DNA of 64,000 nt, taken from JAMXLO01 sp963812505. Its GTDB lineage: Bacteria; Pseudomonadota; Alphaproteobacteria; Acetobacterales; Acetobacteraceae. Positions within the stretch are counted from its first letter, which is position 1, and each line of letters starts with the position of its first letter. Location: contig CAWEVM010000019.1 of the NCBI GenBank assembly GCA_963812505.1, forward strand, positions 1 through 64,000. The letters are read 5' to 3'. This document shows positions 55,349-63,462 of this stretch, in pieces. The notes beneath the pieces were generated by a model. That model was not told the DNA's origin, searched no databases, and was given only the letters and a program-made list of their open reading frames with translations. The position numbers were made by a program, and so were the translations under genes.

Positions 55349-55798
55349 TATCTCGACAGCAGATGGCCGCGTTCGATCGCCATCGCCGCGCCGATCGTGT
55401 CGGTGCGCCCATCCGGGATCCGGGCCTCGTCCGCACGGCAAGCGGTTCGCCAAGCTTCGGCTTGGCGCGCTCGGGTAGTGGTGCTTCGCCGGCACGGCAT
55501 TGACCAGCGCCTGGCGCACCACCCGCCGGTGGACGCCAAACTTCGCGGCAACTCCCGCTATCGTGCCGACACCAAATTCATGCTCCCGACGCAGCTGCTC
55601 GAACAAATCCACTTTGGCTCTCCAGTCCACGCCTGGCCTCCGATACATTCGGGCGACCGTAGGTTGAGGGACCGGTGGTGGGCCAACACTACTCGGCCAT
55701 AATTCGATAGCAGAGCCAAGTCGGCCCTCATCATCGGGATCTCCATAGCTGAGCTGATAGATCCACCGGACAAGCAGCCATTCGGGTGTGCCGCTCAT
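55271..55798 (-). CDS. HTH protein with IS21 IstA-like N-terminal motif
   Basis: The frame begins at ATG 55798, overlapping the stop of the repeat-protein gene (ATGA). After about 56 residues it contains WRAKVDLFEQLRREHEFGVG and GVAAKFGVHRRVVRQALVNA, the helix-turn-helix found at the start of IS21-family IstA transposases. The C-terminal third is probably out of frame. No DDE catalytic core follows, so this is a domesticated HTH or an IS remnant rather than an active transposase. Confidence 0.5.
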   Translation of the reverse strand: MSGTPEWLLVRWIYQLSYGDPDDEGRLGSAIELWPSSVGPPPVPQPTVARMYRRPGVDWRAKVDLFEQLRREHEFGVGTIAGVAAKFGVHRRVVRQALVNAVPAKHHYPSAPSRSLANRLPCGRGPDPGWAHRHDRRGDGDRTRPSAVEIMLEIEHTLATAEATLASAASCSAGG

Positions 55799-56370
55799 GG
55801 ATTTCCTGTCTTAGCCCTGAGCGCCGCTCGCAGCCGCTTCAATTCGGCGGCTTGCCGGTCAATCTTCGCCTGCATCTTCACCACCTCAGCCGGCGCCGTC
55901 TTGCACCACGTGCAGATCATCTGCCCGACCTTTACCACCACCTGACGTCGGTCACGCTCGGTCGGCGCTCTGATATTGAGCATCGGCACCGGGCGCCGGG
56001 CAGGCTCGGTCGGCGCTCTGATATTGAGCATCGGCACCGGGCGCCGGGCAGGCTCGGTCGGCGCTCTGATTTTGAGCATCGGCACCGGGTGCCGGGCAGG
56101 CTCGGTCGGCGCTCTGATTTTGAGCATCGGCACCGGGTGCCGGGCAGGCTCGGTCGGCGCTCTGATTTTGAGCATCGGCACCGGGTGCCGGGCAGGCTCG
56201 GTCGGCGCTCTGATTTTGAGCATCGGCACCGGGTGCCGGGCAGGCTCGGTCGGCGCTCTGATTTTGAGCATCGGCGCCGGGCGTCGGGCCGGCTCGGAAG
56301 GCGCTGTGATCCTGAGGATCGGTGGCACCGGCTGCCGACTATCGTATTGCTCATCGTCATCCTCGCTCAT
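55795..56370 (-). CDS. Proline-rich tandem-repeat protein
   Basis: A 191-aa protein. After a short acidic head (SEDDDEQYDSRQP) comes a run of 16-residue repeats with consensus IRAPTEPARHPVPMLK, seven full copies and part of an eighth. The C-terminus has a CxxC (ICTWCKTAP) and a coiled coil (EVVKMQAKIDRQAAELKRLR). Four central copies are identical in protein. The repeat would form an extended Pro-rich rod with evenly spaced charges, tethered by the coiled coil. Function unknown. The stop is coupled to the next gene. Confidence 0.7.
   Translation of the reverse strand: MSEDDDEQYDSRQPVPPILRITAPSEPARRPAPMLKIRAPTEPARHPVPMLKIRAPTEPARHPVPMLKIRAPTEPARHPVPMLKIRAPTEPARHPVPMLKIRAPTEPARRPVPMLNIRAPTEPARRPVPMLNIRAPTERDRRQVVVKVGQMICTWCKTAPAEVVKMQAKIDRQAAELKRLRAALRAKTGNP
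55956..56335. repeat. 48-bp tandem repeat inside the Pro-rich gene
   Basis: Unit beginning gctcggtcggcgctctga at 55956, 56004, 56052, 56100, 56148, 56196 and 56244, then a diverged copy at 56292. Copies differ at a few positions (ata/att and gcgcc/ggtgcc). The head-to-tail spacing is exactly 48 bp without spacers, so it is not a CRISPR array. Confidence 0.9.
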
Positions 56371-56410
56371 GCCGCAGCGTAGAATGGCCCCCATAGCGCA
56401 ATCAAGGCGT

Positions 56411-56434
56411 GGGAGCCGATTTGCCCCGGCTCCC
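56411..56434. terminator. Stem-loop between small genes
   Basis: gggagcc-(10 nt)-ggctccc, a perfect 7-bp stem between a small minus-strand ORF and the repeat-protein gene. No T tract follows on either strand, so it may be an mRNA processing or attenuation hairpin. Confidence 0.35.
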
Positions 56435-56451
56435 GATGGTTACTGCTGGTA

Positions 56452-56586
56452 TCAGCGAGGGTCCCAAGCGCCGCGTCCACGATGGGAACCATCAACCGTC
56501 GCAAAGCTGCCATCGATAGCAGCCTTCACCCGCTCCGCGACCGCAAACACCACGTTGGTGCAAGCCATCGCCCACGGCTGGCTCAA
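56452..56586 (-). CDS. Very small hypothetical ORF
   Basis: A 44-codon frame (TTG 56586 or ATG 56568) with MACTNVVFAVAERVKAAIDG. Its codon use resembles the neighbouring small genes. No independent support. Confidence 0.35.
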   Translation of the reverse strand: MSQPWAMACTNVVFAVAERVKAAIDGSFATVDGSHRGRGAWDPR

Positions 56587-56601
56587 TTGCGTCCGATGGG
56601 G

Positions 56602-56785
56602 TCACAGCAAGTTATGGTCGTGGCGATAACGCAATTCGGCCGCCTGCATCAATCGCCACTTCTTGGCAAGCTCTACATCAGTGGCGATGGGAGATGCTTC
56701 CACGTCGGATGGAAGGCGCGTCGCCGCGCGCAGTCGCGCTCAGGTACTTCTGCAGGTCGGTTTGCTGCAGGGTCGCCTCACTCAC
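56602..56785 (-). pseudogene. Small phage gene, one frameshift
   Basis: GTG at 56785 overlaps the preceding stop (GTGA). The first frame reads SEATLQQTDLQKYLSATARG; after about 56715 another frame continues EASPIATDVELAKKWRLMQA to the stop at 56602. About 60 aa when joined; no family known. Confidence 0.45.
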
Positions 56786-56994
56786 GCGCTTGTCTGCTTG
56801 GCAACGCGGTCGCGCAACCGCGTGATGAACAGGTCGAGGGTCTCTTGGCGGCTCGCGCCGGGGTCTGACCCCATACGGATCGCCGTGGCGGTGAACGCCA
56901 GCGTCGCATTGAGCAGTCCATGCGTGGTGAGGCGATCCTTCACCGCTGCATCCAACTCCTCCATTATCGCCGCATGGAACGTGTTGCCGTCCAT
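56782..56994 (-). CDS. Small hypothetical phage protein
   Basis: A 70-aa protein (NTFHAAIMEELDAAVKDRLT; later ETLDLFITRLRDRVAKQT). Its ATG overlaps the preceding stop and its stop overlaps the following GTG, a pattern shared along this operon. Helical; unknown function. Confidence 0.6.
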   Translation of the reverse strand: MDGNTFHAAIMEELDAAVKDRLTTHGLLNATLAFTATAIRMGSDPGASRQETLDLFITRLRDRVAKQTSA

Positions 56995-57314
56995 CAGGGC
57001 TTGTCTCCTTGGGGTGATTCAAACCAAATTACGATCTGGTCGCGCACCAGCGCGACCGCCGCAGCCTCATTGATCTCGTACCAGCAGGCGCTGGAGCTGT
57101 TGCGCTCGACCAGTGCGTCGCGCACTCGCTGCACGACCAGCGCGGCGTCCGGCACGCGCCTGACGAACGGCATCTTATAGTTCTCCTCCTTAGGCGAGGA
57201 GGTCTGGAAGAACACCAAGGCTTTACCCGCGTTCAGCGACCAATCAATCCGCACCATATCGGGGTGCGCGCGGCTGGTCAGTACGTAGACCTCGCCAGTT
57301 TGGTCAGCGGTCAT
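56994..57314 (-). CDS. Hypothetical phage protein
   Basis: A 106-aa alpha/beta protein (EVYVLTSRAHPDMVRIDWSL; ALVFFQTSSPKEENYKMPFV; CWYEINEAAAVALVRDQIVI). AGGAGG lies 7 nt before ATG 57314, which decides the start over the ATG at 57332. Domain order resembles a small nuclease-inhibitor or GIY-YIG-like strand pattern (VYVLTS) but the catalytic Arg/Glu of GIY-YIG enzymes is not evident. Confidence 0.55.
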   Translation of the reverse strand: MTADQTGEVYVLTSRAHPDMVRIDWSLNAGKALVFFQTSSPKEENYKMPFVRRVPDAALVVQRVRDALVERNSSSACWYEINEAAAVALVRDQIVIWFESPQGDKP

Positions 57315-57579
57315 GTCGTCCTCCTGTGTCATTCATGGCACGCGCCGCCGTGTCAAGCTGTTCATTGGTCATCGCGCCGAAGCGCGCTTTGCACTCCGCG
57401 TATTGCAGCGACAACGCGCGTGCCACGGTGTCGATGATCTGCTGCCCCGCTTCATTCGATGGCTTCGCCGCCTGCACCGCCGCGATGATGGCGCCGACCA
57501 TGACAGAGAGGCTGTCTCTCAGGGTTGAGCCCTTCGACTGTGGAGCAGGCGCGGTCGGGTACGGACTGAGATCCTTCAC
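57304..57579 (-). CDS. Hypothetical phage protein
   Basis: A 91-aa frame from GTG 57579: a Pro/Ser-rich head, then helices VMVGAIIAAVQAAKPSNEAG and ARALSLQYAECKARFGAMTN. Overlaps the next gene. Upstream codons of the same frame are arginine-rich and overlap the neighbouring gene, so they were excluded. Confidence 0.5.
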   Translation of the reverse strand: MKDLSPYPTAPAPQSKGSTLRDSLSVMVGAIIAAVQAAKPSNEAGQQIIDTVARALSLQYAECKARFGAMTNEQLDTAARAMNDTGGRHDR

Positions 57580-57596
57580 GCCTTTGGTGGACGGTT

Positions 57597-57859
57597 TCAG
57601 GTAATCGCGATGCCCTGGTTGACCATCGCGATGGCAGGCCGCAGCCCGTCTGCGAGATGGGTGCCATTGATCTCGAACGAAACGCCGTGGTCGAGATCGG
57701 CTTGAAACGGCACGACGATCACGTCGGGCATCGGATCGGTGGCATGGGCATGTCGGTTGCTCCCCCATCCCCGGGTGAGGTGTTGCACCAGCCGTTCTGC
57801 GGCGCTTCGGCAAGACAGAAATAGATCGTCGGCAATCGCAGGCGAGGCACGAGCTTCAC
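57597..57859 (-). pseudogene. Small phage gene, probable frameshift
   Basis: GTG 57859 overlaps the previous stop (GTGA) and reads KLVPRLRLPTIYFCLAEAPQ. The better C-terminus (MPDVIVVPFQADLDHGVSFE and NGTHLADGLRPAIAMVNQ, stop 57597) is in another frame. One frameshift near 57800 would join them. Confidence 0.45.
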
Positions 57860-58104
57860 TGAATGGTCTCCGTCATGCCTGGCAGCTTGCCGGACAGCAT
57901 GTCGTCGAAGCGCCGGCTTGCCGCGTTGCGCATGGCATCGACCGCGCGCATCGGGTCGGTGTCGTTGACTTGCGCGCCGGCATACACCAGCAGCGCCACG
58001 ACGGCGCGGACCAGTTCAGGCGTCGGCAGCTTGGCCGCTTCGTTGAACACCCGCTCGGCGGTCTTGTCGGCGGACGTCTTGATACGGGGATCCTGGCGCC
58101 TCAT
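57856..58104 (-). CDS. Small helical phage protein
   Basis: An 82-aa protein (SADKTAERVFNEAAKLPTPE; VVALLVYAGAQVNDTDPMRA). ATG 58104 overlaps the preceding stop. Its composition resembles the 70-aa protein at 56782-56994, so the two may be distant paralogues. Confidence 0.55.
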   Translation of the reverse strand: MRRQDPRIKTSADKTAERVFNEAAKLPTPELVRAVVALLVYAGAQVNDTDPMRAVDAMRNAASRRFDDMLSGKLPGMTETIQ

Positions 58105-58397
58105 TGCACGGCCTCCTTCGGATTGTCGAGCACGTCGAAGGCGCCATCGTCGAGCATTCGCTGTGGCCGGTGGGCGTTGTCAGTCAGTCGCTGTTCGATG
58201 GGATCGACGACATCGTTCTTGGCGTCGGGCAACGGCAATGCCAAGCCCTCGCCATCGACCTCGTCAGCGTTGACCCAGATCCATGCCGACACCCAAAGCC
58301 CGGCACCGGCGCGGCTCGTCACCGCATTTCGATCCACCAGCAAATATCCGGTCTCGATGGTATTCCCGATTTGCAAATTTGCATCCTGGACATTCAT
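58101..58397 (-). CDS. Hypothetical phage protein
   Basis: About 98 aa from ATG 58397 (NVQDANLQIGNTIETGYLLV; LWVSAWIWVNADEVDGEGLA). A TTG at 58466 would add 23 residues. Beta-rich with acidic end; unknown function. Its stop overlaps the next start (ATGA). Confidence 0.5.
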   Translation of the reverse strand: MNVQDANLQIGNTIETGYLLVDRNAVTSRAGAGLWVSAWIWVNADEVDGEGLALPLPDAKNDVVDPIEQRLTDNAHRPQRMLDDGAFDVLDNPKEAVQ

Positions 58398-58472
58398 ACG
58401 CGCCGCCGCGATCTCGGCTGGCGTCGCCCACAGCTGTCGTCGAGACTGGGCAGGGTCGCCGGCCAATTGGTT

Positions 58473-58715
58473 TTACCCATGTCCTAGGTCCTTCGGGATC
58501 GAGGTGATACGCCGCATCCTGCCGCCGCCCGGCGGCCAATGCACGAATGCCTGGTGCAGCACCCCGATCGCCCAGTTGGCGACTGTCTCGGCATTCTCCT
58601 GATAGGTGACGCCGCTGATCTTCACCACGGCGGCGAACTTGCCGTCCACCTCCTGTGTGACGCCGGTGCCCAGGATCATGTGGTCGATGTGCGTGTCATC
58701 CGTGTCATCCGACAT
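58473..58715 (-). CDS. Small hypothetical phage protein
   Basis: An 80-aa protein (THIDHMILGTGVTQEVDGKF; VVKISGVTYQENAETVANWA). The beginning is Asp-rich. Overlaps the end of the preceding gene by 11 nt. Confidence 0.5.
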   Translation of the reverse strand: MSDDTDDTHIDHMILGTGVTQEVDGKFAAVVKISGVTYQENAETVANWAIGVLHQAFVHWPPGGGRMRRITSIPKDLGHG

Positions 58716-58944
58716 TGGCGATCTCCCGCTGCTCGATGGTCAGATCCAGATACGGCACGGTACCGAAGCGCACCCGGCGTTTGGTGGGCATGCTGATCTG
58801 ATCCTCGCAGGCTTCGACCAGGCACCGGCTCGCATCATCCCTCGCACTGACGAGGTTGAATGACCACATACCGTTCTGCATTTCGCACTCGATGGCCGCG
58901 ACGCGGTCAAGGAGCGTGTAGAGGTGGGCGAGAGACGTGTTCAT
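58705..58944 (-). CDS. Small hypothetical phage protein
   Basis: A 79-aa protein (NTSLAHLYTLLDRVAAIECE; GMWSFNLVSARDDASRCLVE). Similar in outline to the gene at 59352-59680, which also begins with a short helix followed by an acidic ME/IDM stretch. Confidence 0.5.
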   Translation of the reverse strand: MNTSLAHLYTLLDRVAAIECEMQNGMWSFNLVSARDDASRCLVEACEDQISMPTKRRVRFGTVPYLDLTIEQREIANVG

Positions 58945-59022
58945 TGACAACTCCAGACGTGTAATGAAAGCCACCGGGCGACGCATGACCCCACCAAGGA
59001 TCGCATCGCCCCGGGGAGGCAG

Positions 59023-59244
59023 TTAGTCCGGCAGCTTCTCGACGGCTGCTTCGATGGCGGTATTGATCGCGCGTAGTCTCTGCATGCGCGGGGTGACCGG
59101 ACGGTCGCCGTCTAGGACGACCTTCATGATGTGCGTGGTGGGATCGGCCCACGGCGCGAACGGCCTCGGGCTGGTAGTCTCGAGGAATTCGACCAGATCC
59201 ATCTGGCGGTCGTCTTCGAAGCGAGATGAGAAGGGGCGCGGCAT
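59023..59244 (-). CDS. Small hypothetical phage protein
   Basis: A 73-aa protein (PRPFSSRFEDDRQMDLVEFL; TTHIMKVVLDGDRPVTPRMQ). ATG 59244. Helical C-terminus. Unknown function. Confidence 0.5.
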   Translation of the reverse strand: MPRPFSSRFEDDRQMDLVEFLETTSPRPFAPWADPTTHIMKVVLDGDRPVTPRMQRLRAINTAIEAAVEKLPD

Positions 59245-59351
59245 GAAACACTCCATTGAAACGATGAAGTCGGACAAGGGCATGTCGATAATTCCAGATG
59301 AAACCATCCAGCCGGCTGCCGGACTCATTGCTAACCGCACCGCGGCCCGAC

Positions 59352-59680
59352 TCACCGGCTGGATGGAACGCGCCACTCTGCTGGAGCCGGAGTGACGTGT
59401 GCCACTTGCGGGCCGCCGCGCATCAGGTCACTGAGGATCTGCGCAGCACTGACGGCAGGAGCCGCCGGAGCCGCGGTGCTCGGCTGATTTGATCGCTCCG
59501 TGCTGAACGGATGCCAGCCCGGGAACGTGGGGCGCAGCGGCATGTTGGTGGTCGTCGGCTTCGGCGGCGCAACGCGGCGTGCCGTTCGTTGACCTTGGCG
59601 AAGCTCGAGTGGCCGGTGCGCATGTCGATCTCCATGGGCGCGAGCACATCGACGAAGGCGTAGAGGGCGGCGGCGTCCAT
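59352..59680 (-). pseudogene. Small phage gene, frameshifted
   Basis: ATG 59680 starts DAAALYAFVDVLAPMEIDMR and continues GHSSFAKVNERHAALRRR; after about 59570 the coherent text shifts frame (PPKPTTTNMPLRPTFPGWHP; AAQILSDLMRGGPQ) and stops at 59352. About 108 aa when joined. Confidence 0.45.
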
Positions 59681-59707
59681 GACAGGACTCCCTAATATGA
59701 GTGAGGT

Positions 59708-59750
59708 CAAAAGCCCCCGACCGGCGAAAGGCATAAACTCCGGTCGGGGG
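59708..59750 (-). terminator. Rho-independent terminator
   Basis: On the minus strand an 11-bp stem (cccccgaccgg ... ccggtcggggg) is followed by cttttgac. It separates the replication-gene part of the operon (from 59827 upward) from the small genes below 59680. Confidence 0.7.
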
Positions 59751-59826
59751 TAGTGCGGCGCAGTGTTTCATCGGCGCTGGATAGGACGCCGTCGCGGGGC
59801 ATCCCCCGCGCACCATGCCTGCGCCA

Positions 59827-60063
59827 TCAGGCGGGCCGTTCTTCGACGGCTTCGTCGCCGACGCGATCCAACGCATAGAGCAGCGCGGCGACCAAGAGGG
59901 CGGTATCGTCGGACACGCAGCGATGCCCGCTGATAAAGTCGGCGAGCGTGAACACCCGCCGTAGTCGCTCGCGGGAACTGGTGCTGGCCGCGTTCTCCGG
60001 CCACGGCTCCTTCACCACGTTGCCGCCGCGGTCGCGGAAGGTGATCAGGTCATCGAGCGCCAT
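59827..60063 (-). CDS. Small hypothetical phage protein
   Basis: A 78-aa protein (ALDDLITFRDRGGNVVKEPW; TALLVAALLYALDRVGDEAV). ATG 60063 overlaps the preceding stop. Last gene before the terminator at 59708-59750. Confidence 0.55.
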   Translation of the reverse strand: MALDDLITFRDRGGNVVKEPWPENAASTSSRERLRRVFTLADFISGHRCVSDDTALLVAALLYALDRVGDEAVEERPA

Positions 60064-60290
60064 TACGCGGCACCCCCGACGACACCGATCTCGCGCGGCA
60101 AGGTCGGCATGTGGCCGGCACGGACGACTTCCATCAGGCCGGACGCAGGGTCGCACCAGATGCTGAAGCGCGGGGAGGGCAGATCCGTGGGTCGGGAGGC
60201 CGGAGCTGCCGGCGAAGCGGCGTGGGTGGCGAGCCAGCCGAAAGTGAAATCAAGCTGGCGGTCGTCGTGGATGAGGGCGGAAGCAGACAT
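60063..60290 (-). CDS. Small hypothetical phage protein
   Basis: A 75-aa protein (SASALIHDDRQLDFTFGWLA; RFSIWCDPASGLMEVVRAGH). ATG 60290. Follows a strong hairpin after the ssDNA-binding gene. Confidence 0.5.
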   Translation of the reverse strand: MSASALIHDDRQLDFTFGWLATHAASPAAPASRPTDLPSPRFSIWCDPASGLMEVVRAGHMPTLPREIGVVGGAA

Positions 60291-60380
60291 GGGATGGGTC
60301 CTTGCTGAAATGGCAGGAAGGTCCATCCAGCCCGGGCTACTGAGACGGACAGCGCCTCGCCTATACCGACTGGATGGGTT

Positions 60381-60408
60381 CCCGCGCCGGAGAGAAAGCC
60401 GGCGCGGG
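60381..60408. terminator. Strong stem-loop after the ssDNA-binding gene
   Basis: cccgcgccgg-(8 nt)-ccggcgcggg, a perfect 10-bp GC stem just downstream of the gene at 60418-61430. No T tract, so it may be an mRNA-stabilising or partial terminator hairpin. Confidence 0.45.
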
Positions 60409-60417
60409 TAGGCTGGG

Positions 60418-61430
60418 CTAGTCGGCGGCCTGCGGGGTGGCTTCGGTCGCGGTGTCGAAGGGCGCATCGTCGTGGAGGCGAGTGGCGCGGTTCTTCATCC
60501 GCAACTGATCCATCGTGGCCTGGGTCTTGGCCTTGTGCGCGGCGGCGTCCTCGGCACTCATGGTGCCGGTGCCGTTGCTCGGGGCCATGACCTGCACCTG
60601 GGTGGCACCAGGCACTTGCTGCGGCGCTTTCGCGAACATGATGGGCCACGCGCGCCAGGGGTACTTGGACTCGTCGTAAGGCAGCAGGTTGGTGCTGTCT
60701 TGGAACGCCTGGAAGATGAGCGGACGGATCGACTTCTCCGGTGCCGGAGGAATCAAATTGGCCAGGTTGAGCAACCCATACTCGTCCTTGGCGGCACGTT
60801 CCGCGGCGTTCCACGCGCGGGCTTTGCCCGAGAAGCCTGAGTTGCTCCAGTCGCTGTATTCGCCCTTGCGGGTTTTTACCAGACGCAGGTCCCGGCCTTC
60901 CTCTAGTCGGTCGGGTCGATGGTGAACTCGGCGTTCTTCGGGTCGAGGCAAAAGTTGAGGCGGTCGTGAAGTCCTTTGGTGAGCCTCAACTTCCTGATCG
61001 GGTTGACCGGCGGCGTCGCCTCGATGATCGGCGTCTGCACCACGAAGCAGCTATACAGAAACGTGCTACTACGATAGTAGATACGACAGAAGTCCTTGTA
61101 GCCCTTCCAGAACGGCTTCAGGAAGGCCGTTATGGCGCAGGTGAGGCCCCAGGTCTCAAGGCACGGCACCTTGACCGAGACCAGTTCCTCGCATTCCTGC
61201 TCGCCACCGATGCAGCCGTGGAACGGCAACTCGATGGTGCGCTGCTCGACATACAATAGGTCGTTGTCGGGATCAGCGTCAGGCAGCAGGCGGACGATAC
61301 TGGTTGTACCAAACTCCGCCTTCGAGAACTGGAACAACTGTTGGTCTGCTGCGAAGGCACTCCGCTCGGCGGCTTGCTGCGCCGAGGCGAGGGTAGCGAT
61401 GGTACGCGGTTTGCGGGGGGAGGCAGACAT
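60418..61430 (-). pseudogene. gp32-like ssDNA-binding protein, one frameshift
   Basis: The N-terminal frame (ATG 61430) has the phage T4 gp32-like OB-fold pattern: GTTSIVRLLPDADPDNDLLY, RTIELPFHGCIGGEQEC, KVPCLETWGL, RSSTFLYSCFVVQTP. It stops at 60903 in FTIDPTD. The expected continuation, LEEGRDLRLVKTRKGEYSDW to the stop at 60418, is in the -1 frame. Rereading one base at GAC-CTA joins them without loss. It would coat single-stranded DNA beside the polymerase. Mutation, sequence error or programmed -1 shift are all possible. Confidence 0.75.
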
Positions 61431-61524
61431 GTGTGTTTTCGGCTTTCAATGTTTGTGTCAAATCGTTGTCGGGAGGAACAGCAGCTAATCGCTGCTGACC
61501 ATCAGATAATCTCACACCGCTGAT

Positions 61525-63462
61525 TCACGATGCAACATCTGATTGGTGGGTCGATGGAGAAATAATGCTCATCACATGACGCAAGGTTTCCGCGCCGCGA
61601 ACATCGTAGTAGCCGGAGGCGTGGGTGATGAGCTTCTTGTCGTCGTCGAGGCCGTCGATCCGAATCGGGAGCGGCATCGGCGTATGTGCCATGACCATCT
61701 CGACGGCCTCGCTCATGCAGCGACGCAGCTTGGCGCGCTGCGCGACACGGTCGTCCAGGTGCGAGTAGCAATACAACGCGTCATGGTGCGAGCAGACGAA
61801 CTCCACGTCGTCCTCCTTGGCGAGCAGCTTGACCGCCTCGCGCAGAATCGCCGCGCCCCCCGACTGCATCGGAAAGTTGCCAATCGTGGTCTCACGGGTT
61901 CCGTACGGGCAGAACAAGGTCCAGTTGTCGGGGCTGATGATGAACCCCGCGTCGAGCGCGCACCGGATTTTCCGGTTCTTCCAATCCCAGAACTGGCTGA
62001 ACGCGCGCTTGTGCCACTCCAACAGATAGGTCGCGGTCTCGCGCACCGCATCGAGCGTCACGGCGTGGCCCTGATCGAGCAACTCCAAGAAGATGTGCAG
62101 GATGAGCTTCCGAAGCCCCATTCCGTAGCCGAGGCCGAGTTGAAGAACTTTGCACAGCGCGCGTTGCGGCGCGTGGCTGTCTTTAGTACCGTCGGCCGGG
62201 ATCAAGTGCGACTGCCGGCCAATCGCCATGTAGACATCGCCCGTGGCGAGGGCTTCGGCCAGTCGCTCGTCGCCGGAGTTGGCCGCCGCGATGACGATCT
62301 CCTGTTGCGACCAATCACCGCCGAGGATGCAGTGATCCGGTTGTGGCCTCACCAGACTGCGCATCCAGCTCGGCAAGTTGAGGATGAACCCACGCGACGC
62401 AAGCGGCTGGTTGCGCGAGGTGATCGTCCAAAACGGCAGGCTCACGCCCTTGATAAAGCCGTCGTGCAGGTAGCTGCGCAGATCGGTATGCTTCAACTGC
62501 TGTAGCAGGCGGCGGGTCGAGGCGAGCGGCGCGAACACCCGATACTCTTTGGCCAGCGCGTCGAGGTAGTCACCTTCCAGCTTGAGCTTGCCGCTCGCCG
62601 TCTTCTGCCAGTCAATGACGAGACCCTTGTCACGCAGGTCGTCCACGTAGAGTGCCAGGTTGGCTTCCTTAAAGACGTAGCGATCCTTCATCTTGTCGTA
62701 GACGAACACCTTGCCGCCGTAGCGTTCGTTGCACTCCTCGGCCAGGCGGCTGCGGATCAGCGGCAGGTTGTCGTAAATCTGGTCGAGGAACCCGACGTCG
62801 ATCGGGAAGCCGCGCGCATGTGCCTCCAGGTGGCCGACCGCGGTGAGATAGTCGCCGTGGAACTGCGCGGTCATCAGGTTGTAGCGTTTCGGCACCATGC
62901 GACCGTTCTCATCGTGCTCAGAAAAGCTGGCATGGACGGCCTCGATGCCACGCCACAGCGCGGGCAGGCACAGGATATCCTCCCAGCAATAGCTGACGAT
63001 GGCCGCCCACTCGGCCTCTGTATAAACGTCGGTGGACAGGATGAGGTCACGCATCCGGTCTTTGAGCGCGCTGTCGGTCGGCGTGGTAATGCCGAACTTC
63101 GCCAGCACGTCGAGCAGCTTGCGCGACTTGTGGAGGTAGTACTTCTCGTGGCTGCCGACAATCTGGACCGCCTCAGCCATCAGGCAGACGAAGTTGAGCT
63201 TGCGCGTGTCGAACCCAGCCACCTCGAACGCCTTGATCTCAGCAAGCGCCGCGTAGGCAAACCAGGTCGCGTCACGGTAGGTGTGGTAGAGCGCCGCGAG
63301 TTGCGACCGGCCCGAGGCGAAATCACGGAGGTCGATGGTGTGCCGGAATTCCCGGCCGTCCGGCATAACGACCAGCGCACAGCACAGGATAAGCTGGGCA
63401 CCGTCGATCCGGTATTCAAAGTCAACGTAGAGGGATGCTGCAGCCAGTCGGCTGCGCGACAT
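61525..63462 (-). CDS. Family A DNA polymerase, phage type
   Basis: A 645-aa replicative polymerase with proofreading. Exo I is in LYVDFEYRID (Asp14, Glu16) and Exo III in SYCWEDILCL (Tyr158, Asp162). The polymerase motif A is GGDWSQQEIVI (Asp383), motif B RALCKVLQLGLGYGMG (Arg434, Lys438, Tyr446) and motif C CSHHDALY (His560, Asp561). Leu442 occupies the position of E. coli Phe762, and Ala562 replaces the Glu usual after the catalytic Asp. ATG 63462 overlaps the stop of the primase-helicase gene (ATGA). Confidence 0.9.
   Translation of the reverse strand: MSRSRLAAASLYVDFEYRIDGAQLILCCALVVMPDGREFRHTIDLRDFASGRSQLAALYHTYRDATWFAYAALAEIKAFEVAGFDTRKLNFVCLMAEAVQIVGSHEKYYLHKSRKLLDVLAKFGITTPTDSALKDRMRDLILSTDVYTEAEWAAIVSYCWEDILCLPALWRGIEAVHASFSEHDENGRMVPKRYNLMTAQFHGDYLTAVGHLEAHARGFPIDVGFLDQIYDNLPLIRSRLAEECNERYGGKVFVYDKMKDRYVFKEANLALYVDDLRDKGLVIDWQKTASGKLKLEGDYLDALAKEYRVFAPLASTRRLLQQLKHTDLRSYLHDGFIKGVSLPFWTITSRNQPLASRGFILNLPSWMRSLVRPQPDHCILGGDWSQQEIVIAAANSGDERLAEALATGDVYMAIGRQSHLIPADGTKDSHAPQRALCKVLQLGLGYGMGLRKLILHIFLELLDQGHAVTLDAVRETATYLLEWHKRAFSQFWDWKNRKIRCALDAGFIISPDNWTLFCPYGTRETTIGNFPMQSGGAAILREAVKLLAKEDDVEFVCSHHDALYCYSHLDDRVAQRAKLRRCMSEAVEMVMAHTPMPLPIRIDGLDDDKKLITHASGYYDVRGAETLRHVMSIISPSTHQSDVAS

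Noticed and set aside
55956..56335. CRISPR-like array
   Set aside because: The 48-bp units are directly adjacent, without unique spacers, and encode a protein.
59243..59395. 50-codon plus-strand frame with protein-like text
   Set aside because: It lies antisense in a minus-strand operon and has no supported start or family.
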